From positions 1 to 40,609 of the forward strand of contig JBEDNN010000003.1 of the NCBI GenBank assembly GCA_041170585.1: DNA of 40,609 nt, in the 5' to 3' direction. Below, one piece after another: positions 34,555 through 40,609 of the stretch; the first letter of the stretch is position 1; the number at the start of each line of letters is the position of its first letter. The notes under the pieces were generated by a model. That model ran no database searches. It had not been told where the DNA came from and saw nothing but the letters and a program-made list of their open reading frames with translations. The DNA is from JBDLSY01 sp041170585. Its GTDB lineage: Bacteria > Pseudomonadota > Gammaproteobacteria > Burkholderiales > Burkholderiaceae_C. The position numbers were made by a program, and so were the translations under genes.

Positions 34555-37386
34555 CTAACTCGTTCCAAATAAACTTTTAAATAATTCATCAGGTGTTATT
34601 TCTGCCTGTTCTGTTGGAAACAGTGTATTACTTGCTAATGCTTTTTTAGTATTCAAAAGTGTATCAAGAACTTCATCGAAAGATTTTAATCGCTTACCGC
34701 TGCCATCTTTCATTTCTTCTGGAAAAATAGCCATTGGATAATATACAAAAACATCTTTTAGCTGTCCTATTCTGTAAGCCCTATCGGTTGCTTGTTCTTC
34801 TTTTGCAGGATTCCAGTGCCTTGTATAGTGGATAATATGATTTGCTTTAGTTACATTAAGTCCAACACCAGCTGCAATTGGCGACATAATGATTATATTA
34901 AAACCTTCTTCTGCTTGAAAATGGTTAATTGTTTGTTGTCTACTTAATTTTGACTTGTCTTCTTGTTGCTTTGTTGCTGGCATATCACCGTTTATGATGC
35001 TTGTAAGAATTCCAAAAGTATCACGCACAACTGTTTGCAACATTCTTTGCGTTTCTTTTCTATCCGCAAAAATCATTACCTTTTCGTTTTTAGATTTTAT
35101 ATCTGCTAAAACACCTATAGTAATTTGTAGTTTTGAAGAGCTAGAAATGAGTTCTTCGCTTGAGGAATTTAAAATTTGACCATCCAATAAAAATGGATGA
35201 TCTGAAATATCACGGATTGCCCAAAGTGATTTTAATATTTGATTTCTTTTTTCTACACCTTCTAAATATGTGTTGTTCGCTATCTCAATTTCTTGCTTAT
35301 ATCTATTTAATTGAATAGTTGGCATCACTTTTTTAATTCTTGAGCTACAACCATCGTGCTTAGTGGGTAAATCTTTCGCGACATCAATTTTTAATCTTCT
35401 TTTAATGAATACGCCAATACTATTACGAAGTTGTTCTGTTAAAGCTTTAATATCTGTATTTTTATCACTTAATGGTTTTTGGTATTTTTTAGCAAAATCT
35501 TTAGCATTGCCTAAAAGACCTGGAACTGCGAAATCCATTAAACACCAAATATCTACTAATGTATTTTCTACGGGTGTGCCTGTCATTGCAATTTTAAAAT
35601 CTGCTTTTAATGCTTTACAAGCATTCGTTATTTGCGTCCCTGGTGTTTTTATTTTCTGTGCTTCATCAAGTGTAATGATTGCAAAATCTACCAGTCCTAA
35701 ACTAATTTGATATGATTTTATAGTTTCATAATTTGTTAAAATGATTTGTTTGGATTGAAGACGCTTTGCATCTTGTTGATTTTGGACTGGTACATTTTCT
35801 TTGGTTAATAATAATGAAACAGAACCGTATAGTTTGAGTAATGACAAATTTTGTGGGCTAAAAAATTTTTGATATTCGGCCTGCCAGTTTTCTAATAAAC
35901 TCACAGGTGCGATTATCAAATAAGGTTTATTATCATTAAAATATTGACTGTGCCATTCTATAAAATACAATAACTGCAAAGTTTTACCTAAGCCCATATC
36001 ATCAGCAAGTAAACCACCTGAAAAATTCCCTTTTAACAAGGACTGCAACCAAGAAATACCTTCTTTTTGGTGAGGCATTAAACTTATATTATTATCTAAA
36101 TTAGATATTTCGTAAAAATGATGCTTTAAATTTTCGGGTAATTCGTTGCCGTTACTAAATTCTGTTAGTTCGGCATTTTCTTTAATAATAAGAACCTCGT
36201 TATCTGTTTTCTTTTCTTGCTTAATAGGCTTTTTCGGATTTTCAAATTGTTTTTTAGCAATTTTTATAAATCTCTCTGCGTCTTCAATAGGAATTTCTGT
36301 GTCTTCCCATTGAACAGTTTGTTTCTTTTCTTTTATTGCGTCTTCTTTTTGTTCTATAAAATCAGCCAGCCGTTGTGGCGATTTAAAATAGATTCTTTTT
36401 TCTCCGTGTACTTTATCCTTAATTACTATTCCAGGAATCCATTCGGATTTATAGGGGCTTATAAAAGGATAAAACTTTGGGCTATATACACCAATTTCCT
36501 TAACTCTATCACTGTAAAAAACTGTAAAATCAATGTCTTCATCATTAAAAAACAATTCAGGATGCTCTACTATTTCTTGAATCAATTTTCGGTCTGAAAT
36601 TTTTCTTTTACTCTTAATATTTTGTAACTCTGATTTTTGCCCCTCTGAAATGACCACTCTTGTCGTTTCTCCATTATCTCCTGAAATTGGATAAATATCT
36701 CTTACCGTTGGTAATCTATCAAAAATATTGGTAAATTCAACTGAATTAGTCATATCTATTGTTGGAATAATTTCAAGAGAACCGTTATTAAATTCAATGC
36801 CTAACTTGATTTTTTCAGGAATAAATAATGTTTGATTACTCAAAAAATACTCCAGCGATAGCCCACTTTCATTGGAAAGTATTTTTAATTTTGATAGTTT
36901 TTTAAGATTAATTACATTTCCTTTTTGTGCGTCAATCAAATTATTGAATGACTCAATAGATTCACATATTTTGTACTGATTTTCAGATAGTAGATATGGA
37001 ATATCGTCTACGTACACAACTATCCCATTTCTTTTTGTATTTAATTGTGTGCCGTTAGGAATAAAGTCATAAAAACCGTATTTGAATTTAAAACTGCTTT
37101 GGGAAAGCACGCCATCAGATTCTATAAATATTTTATATGGATAGCTATTAGGTAAATCTAAAATCTGTTTGTCAATATCGCTTAATTTTAAAATGTTTAA
37201 ATTGTCAATTTCACAGTAATACTCTGTAAAATCAGCCAAACCATTATCTTGTAATTCGTTTAAAATGGCAAGTTGCGATAAAAATTCTAATTGAAACACT
37301 TCCCAATTTGAAACAGGAATTTTATTCCCTGCTTGATTGAGAAAGTAAAATGAAAAATGATGGCTATCATATTTGTACCTAAACAT
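34555..37386 (-). CDS. zorD: SNF2-family helicase, ZorD-like
   Basis: A 943-aa protein whose C-terminal half is a SNF2/Swi2 ATPase: Walker A LLADDMGLGKT (about 460-470), DEAQ box (about 574), TGTPVEN, and in the second RecA lobe SPIAAGVGLNVTKANHI and motif VI ATDRAYRIGQ (about 866-873). The N-terminal 450 residues have no motif I recognise. ZorD of Zorya type I is a SNF2-like helicase/nuclease acting with ZorC, and this gene overlaps the EH_signature gene by 8 bases (ATGTTTAG), so they are translationally coupled. SNF2 helicases also occur in other defence and restriction systems; the ZorC neighbour decides the call. Sequence has a Bacteroidetes-like flavour, suggesting transfer, which is an impression only. 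Confidence 0.82.
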   Translation of the reverse strand: MFRYKYDSHHFSFYFLNQAGNKIPVSNWEVFQLEFLSQLAILNELQDNGLADFTEYYCEIDNLNILKLSDIDKQILDLPNSYPYKIFIESDGVLSQSSFKFKYGFYDFIPNGTQLNTKRNGIVVYVDDIPYLLSENQYKICESIESFNNLIDAQKGNVINLKKLSKLKILSNESGLSLEYFLSNQTLFIPEKIKLGIEFNNGSLEIIPTIDMTNSVEFTNIFDRLPTVRDIYPISGDNGETTRVVISEGQKSELQNIKSKRKISDRKLIQEIVEHPELFFNDEDIDFTVFYSDRVKEIGVYSPKFYPFISPYKSEWIPGIVIKDKVHGEKRIYFKSPQRLADFIEQKEDAIKEKKQTVQWEDTEIPIEDAERFIKIAKKQFENPKKPIKQEKKTDNEVLIIKENAELTEFSNGNELPENLKHHFYEISNLDNNISLMPHQKEGISWLQSLLKGNFSGGLLADDMGLGKTLQLLYFIEWHSQYFNDNKPYLIIAPVSLLENWQAEYQKFFSPQNLSLLKLYGSVSLLLTKENVPVQNQQDAKRLQSKQIILTNYETIKSYQISLGLVDFAIITLDEAQKIKTPGTQITNACKALKADFKIAMTGTPVENTLVDIWCLMDFAVPGLLGNAKDFAKKYQKPLSDKNTDIKALTEQLRNSIGVFIKRRLKIDVAKDLPTKHDGCSSRIKKVMPTIQLNRYKQEIEIANNTYLEGVEKRNQILKSLWAIRDISDHPFLLDGQILNSSSEELISSSSKLQITIGVLADIKSKNEKVMIFADRKETQRMLQTVVRDTFGILTSIINGDMPATKQQEDKSKLSRQQTINHFQAEEGFNIIIMSPIAAGVGLNVTKANHIIHYTRHWNPAKEEQATDRAYRIGQLKDVFVYYPMAIFPEEMKDGSGKRLKSFDEVLDTLLNTKKALASNTLFPTEQAEITPDELFKSLFGTS

Positions 37387-38803
37387 TTATGTCTGCTATA
37401 TTTTTAAGCCAATAATCAAAGACTTGCTCCCACTTAACATCTCCATCATTATGTATTAAACGACCCTCTATATTAGTACTATTAACATTGTTACCCGAAC
37501 GATAAACAAGCATTGGCATTGATCCATTTCTTAATTCATCTACGTTATATAGTCGAAATTTTAAATTTGGTTTATTAGTGCCATTGACTTTATAAGCATA
37601 AAAAGCATAACCAGCGTCACTGAATTCAATTAACATATAATCGCCCATATAAAGAATAAACGCAGATATATCTTTGTTACTTGAAACATTATTGAATCTT
37701 GCATCAACATATTCAGCAATTTTATCATCTCGTTTAAGTATAGTTTTTGTATATTGAGTCCCATACACTTTAAAAGAAGATATTTTTGAAGCAAAACGAA
37801 GCCAAAACTTTTTTCGCCTGTCATCATTGATACACACATTAAAAAATACATTGATAAATTGCCTCGTAATCCATTCGTTGAGAATATTTCGCCCTTGAAT
37901 TATTTCTGTTTTTTCAATTTCAGTTGCATGCTCAAAAGCTATCCAATTAGATATATTATTTGGATCACCAATTTGATTGAATGCAATTTTTTTTATCTTA
38001 TCTTGTAGTGTTGAAAATTGAGGCTCATTTATTTGAATAATCATTTTACTGATTAATCTTTTATTTGTAATTGAACTATTATGATTAGATAAAACCATAT
38101 TTAAATTGTCTATCTCATTAAAAATATTCGCTTTATTTCTTTCGTAGTAGGTAACTATTACTTTTGAAAAATAAGAATAAGAAAACCAAAATTCTGGTAC
38201 ACCTAATATGTTTGTTGCCTCTTGAATGGGTTTATTAAGTTTGGCTATTATGTCGCCTAAAATTAAATTACCGTTTTTAGTATTGAAGTATCTTTTGTTA
38301 CTTTTGAATGAATTTAAGGTGCTTCTACTGCCTGTGTAGCTATTTAATTTTTTAGAAACAAATTGCTCTAATTGCTCTAATGATTTTTGAGGTTTAGCTT
38401 CCCAATTGCTTAAAAGGCAATGTATTAAACCCAATAAGAACGAATCACGCCAGTTAATTTCCATTGCTTCCAAAGCTATTTCGAGTTCATTTTCATTATT
38501 TAAAATAGCTTGTAAATTATTTTCAGAATAACTCAAAGAATAAGTTAGTGTTCTTAATTCTCTGCGGTCAAAAATGATTTTATTGGTTTTAATAGCATTT
38601 TTAAATTTTCTAAATATTTGTGGAATGAAATTACTTTCTTTTTTTTCAAAATCCCTTGATCCAACTTCTTCTGTAATTTTATGAAGTTTGTTAATTCTAA
38701 ATTCGTTTGATGAACTTAGTGTAATAGGAATAATTTTTTGTGCCGCTTGTTTTAACGCAGTTGATGAAAAATGAAACTGTAATAGGTCTTGAATCGCAGC
38801 CAT
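37379..38803 (-). CDS. zorC: EH_signature domain protein, ZorC-like
   Basis: The protein (474 aa) is soluble and helical with no signal peptide. Its C-terminal part fits the EH_signature family that defines ZorC: INDDRRKKFWLRFASKI (326-342), then YMGDYMLIEFSDAGYAFYAYK (385-405) with Glu393, and RLIHNDGDVKWEQVFDYW (448-465) with His451. In the family the Glu and His of these two segments are the signature residues. ZorC is the cytosolic DNA-binding partner of ZorD in Zorya type I. The ATG lies one base past the stop of the preceding coiled-coil gene and the 3' end overlaps the helicase gene. Assignment is by recognised motifs without a search. Confidence 0.78.
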   Translation of the reverse strand: MAAIQDLLQFHFSSTALKQAAQKIIPITLSSSNEFRINKLHKITEEVGSRDFEKKESNFIPQIFRKFKNAIKTNKIIFDRRELRTLTYSLSYSENNLQAILNNENELEIALEAMEINWRDSFLLGLIHCLLSNWEAKPQKSLEQLEQFVSKKLNSYTGSRSTLNSFKSNKRYFNTKNGNLILGDIIAKLNKPIQEATNILGVPEFWFSYSYFSKVIVTYYERNKANIFNEIDNLNMVLSNHNSSITNKRLISKMIIQINEPQFSTLQDKIKKIAFNQIGDPNNISNWIAFEHATEIEKTEIIQGRNILNEWITRQFINVFFNVCINDDRRKKFWLRFASKISSFKVYGTQYTKTILKRDDKIAEYVDARFNNVSSNKDISAFILYMGDYMLIEFSDAGYAFYAYKVNGTNKPNLKFRLYNVDELRNGSMPMLVYRSGNNVNSTNIEGRLIHNDGDVKWEQVFDYWLKNIADINV

Positions 38804-38804
38804 A

Positions 38805-40609
38805 TTAATTTCTTCTTGCGTTTAATTTACTCAATTGCTCTGTTAATTCTTCTAAAATATCTTCTTGTTTTGAAGAAGCACCTTGAAGTGATTCAGCGGT
38901 TTTAGTCAAAGCTTCCGTGTATTTGCCTAAATATGTTTCAAGACTTCCACTTACTGTTTCTTGATAATCTTGAAGCCCTGTTCTGATTTCTGCAAAAATA
39001 TTTTGTAATCCCCTTTCAATTATTTCAAATTTTTGTGCATAATCTGCGGATACATCTTTTGCTTTTGTTAAAGATTTTTGAATTTCATCTAGGGTACTTG
39101 AATTGTTTTGCAAAAATGAATTTGAATATTTTGAGAATAATAGTTGAGACTCTCCAAACTGACTAGATGATGTATTGATTTCTTGTGAAGCACTTTTAAA
39201 GTTTAATATAATATTTGTTAATGCTGCTTGAGAATCATTTAATTTACTTATAGTTTCTATTACACCTCCTGATAAACTATTCATATTTTCAATACTCGTA
39301 TTAAACGAGTTTAAAAGACTTTTAGAGAACTGCAAGTTTTTTGATTGTTCAGCTAATAATAACTGTTGGCTTGCTTGAAAATCTTCAGATCTACTGTCTA
39401 AAAGATTACTCATTTTTGTAACGTGGTCAATCATAGTCGTTATAGATTTTTCTGACTGTAAAAATATTTGATCAGCCTGATTTTTAATTAAGGATAATTG
39501 AGAGGTTTGAAAATCAATCACATTATTCTTCATAACCTCACTCATTTCACTAACTTGATTTTTCATAAAATAAACAGACTCTTTTGCTTGAACCATAGCA
39601 GTGTCAGATTGCTCTTTTATTAATTGTTGTTGTGAGGTTTGAAAATCAAGTGTACTTATTTTTACCATTTCAGCCATTTCTTCTACTTGATTTTTCATCG
39701 CATTAGTTGAATTTTCTGATTGAGAAAGGGTTTGTTGAGAGATTTTTTTGACAGTATTTTGTAAATCCTTGAAATTTTCATTCAGGTTATCGGTCATATT
39801 TTGTAACTTTATTGGAAATTCTGTTAGCGAACTACCTGCTTGCCCAAGTAACTTTGCTAAGTGTTCCATTTCATTTTTAGTATCACCACTCATTGAAGCT
39901 TTAAACTCTTGAACCATTTTAGACATTGACTGTTGTAATTCTTTAACAATGTTTTGTGTCATATCAGTCGCTGGATCTTGCAATTTATTGCCTAAATTTT
40001 CTATCTCTACTTTGACTAATTTTAATTCTGCGACTACACCTTGGGCAGGATTATTTAAGATTTGCTCAAATCCTGCTGAAATAGTTAAGGCTAAATCATT
40101 TGAAAAATTTTGCAGTGAATTGGATTGTTTCGTTGATTCTTTGTATAAATCACGTAATACATTGCCAGCCTTAATTCTGTTACTGCTTTCATCTATAAAA
40201 GTAAAATCATCTTTTAAGCTTCCTATTTCTGCTTTGACTAATTTTAATTCTGCGACTACACCTTGGGTAGGATTATTTAAGATTTGCTCAAATCCCGCTG
40301 AAATAGTTAAGGCTAAATCGCTTGAAAAAGTTTGCAGTGAATTGGATTGTTTCGTTGATTCTTTGTATAAATCACGCAATACATTGCCAGCTTTAATTTT
40401 ATTGCCATTTTTATCTATAGAACTAAAATCATTTCTTAACTCTTCAATTGCTTCAATTAGTTTGTTTATGGCAATTGTTTCAGTGTTTAAAACGCCTTTT
40501 TCATTTTTATTTTTAACAAAAGAAATCCATTTGGAAAATCCAATTGAAAACACTATTCCACCGATAGAGGCGAAAAATGCAGTTTTTAATCCATTGAGTA
40601 GTGCTGGAA
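38805..40609 (-). CDS. zorA: MotA-like ZorA protein with long coiled-coil tail (5' end outside window)
   Basis: This gene is partial: the frame stays open to the right edge, so the true start is outside. The edge codons read ALLNGLKTAFFASIGGIVFS followed by FSKWISFV, the last membrane helix pattern of MotA/TolQ/ExbB-like channels, as in ZorA. The remaining ~560 residues are an alpha-helical tail with few prolines, containing a 74-residue tandem duplication and three 44-residue units. ZorA of Zorya forms a proton-driven membrane motor with ZorB, its tail reaching into the cytoplasm. Here the stop is one base before the zorC start, so zorB is not in its canonical place. A GTG at 40553 is only an internal codon. 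The next test is the sequence to the right of the window. Confidence 0.75.
   Translation of the reverse strand, partial: PALLNGLKTAFFASIGGIVFSIGFSKWISFVKNKNEKGVLNTETIAINKLIEAIEELRNDFSSIDKNGNKIKAGNVLRDLYKESTKQSNSLQTFSSDLALTISAGFEQILNNPTQGVVAELKLVKAEIGSLKDDFTFIDESSNRIKAGNVLRDLYKESTKQSNSLQNFSNDLALTISAGFEQILNNPAQGVVAELKLVKVEIENLGNKLQDPATDMTQNIVKELQQSMSKMVQEFKASMSGDTKNEMEHLAKLLGQAGSSLTEFPIKLQNMTDNLNENFKDLQNTVKKISQQTLSQSENSTNAMKNQVEEMAEMVKISTLDFQTSQQQLIKEQSDTAMVQAKESVYFMKNQVSEMSEVMKNNVIDFQTSQLSLIKNQADQIFLQSEKSITTMIDHVTKMSNLLDSRSEDFQASQQLLLAEQSKNLQFSKSLLNSFNTSIENMNSLSGGVIETISKLNDSQAALTNIILNFKSASQEINTSSSQFGESQLLFSKYSNSFLQNNSSTLDEIQKSLTKAKDVSADYAQKFEIIERGLQNIFAEIRTGLQDYQETVSGSLETYLGKYTEALTKTAESLQGASSKQEDILEELTEQLSKLNARRN
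39327..39722. repeat. Three 44-residue units in the ZorA tail
   Basis: Three consecutive units of 132 bases encode similar 44-residue segments with the shared pattern (Q)xxxS...(M)xxxVxxM...DFQxSQ..L...Q. The unit is four hendecads (4 x 11), a periodicity of slightly right-handed or straight coiled coils. Boundaries 39591-39722, 39459-39590 and 39327-39458 are set by the alignment of the DFQ(T/A)SQ blocks. Confidence 0.85.
40010..40453. repeat. 222-base tandem duplication in the ZorA tail
   Basis: Two nearly identical copies of 222 bases (about 40010-40231 and 40232-40453) encode two 74-residue units with IKAGNVLRDLYKESTKQSNS and ALTISAGFEQILNNP in both. About four residues differ over the 60 best-conserved. 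The duplication is in frame and lengthens the tail just after the membrane segment. Confidence 0.93.

Noticed and set aside
40500..40553. GTG at 40553 as the true start of the MotA-like gene
   Set aside because: The frame is open to the window edge and the residues before the GTG continue a transmembrane helix, so the real start lies outside.
1..40609. tRNA, rRNA or other structured RNA genes
   Set aside because: I looked through the intergenic stretches and saw no cloverleaf arms, rRNA signature or riboswitch pattern; AT-rich leaders cannot be folded reliably by eye.

Overview
The window looks like a chromosomal segment of a very AT-rich betaproteobacterium. The RNase E catalytic half, a GshA of the 430-residue 'ferrooxidans' type and a pcnB-folK pair all point that way, but genus cannot be read from the sequence. 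Most of the window (about 1-34430) is ordinary housekeeping and envelope gene content. The last 6 kb (34555-40609) is an accessory block that I read as an antiphage defence operon, cut by the right edge of the window.

Layout. Plus strand, 108-10135: bamD (outer-membrane assembly lipoprotein), pcnB (poly(A) polymerase), folK (folate), gshA (glutathione), an O-antigen ligase/polymerase-like membrane protein, a FimV-like protein and a rhamnan-synthesis F family protein. Minus strand, 10165-23193: glmM, an alpha/beta hydrolase, rne, a decayed stretch with two gene remnants, uvrC, an Atm1/HMT1-type ABC exporter and metG. Minus strand, 23367-29373: a heavy-metal tripartite efflux cluster (RND pump, periplasmic adaptor, outer-membrane factor) headed by a small Cys/His-rich CzcI-like protein. 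trmB is on the plus strand (29489-30238). hemA and a CHASE2 sensor histidine kinase follow on the minus strand (30252-34427). The minus-strand operon at the right edge encodes a SNF2 helicase, an EH_signature protein and a MotA-like membrane protein with a very long coiled-coil tail. This is the ZorD, ZorC, ZorA set of a Zorya-type system. No ZorB lies between ZorA and ZorC, where it sits in the canonical order.

A second theme runs through the host part. Most 5' regions carry a short tandem array with a unit of 7, 9, 11 or 14 bases, and several conserved proteins contain in-frame arrays with a unit of 12 or 15 bases. The largest is twelve copies of a 12-mer inside the histidine kinase; two more lie in UvrC, and FolK has low-complexity insertions. 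Units are multiples of three inside genes and mostly are not outside, as expected if repeats expand everywhere by slippage and selection keeps only frame-preserving ones in genes. The defence operon shows repetition at another scale: a 222-base duplication and three 44-residue units in the ZorA tail.

How the genes could work together: BamD, FimV, the O-antigen ligase and the RgpF-like protein serve the envelope, and GlmM makes its amino-sugar precursor. RNase E and PcnB act in RNA decay. The czc-like cluster exports metal. The Zorya-like operon would detect phage at the envelope through ZorA (with ZorB) and act on DNA through ZorC and ZorD.
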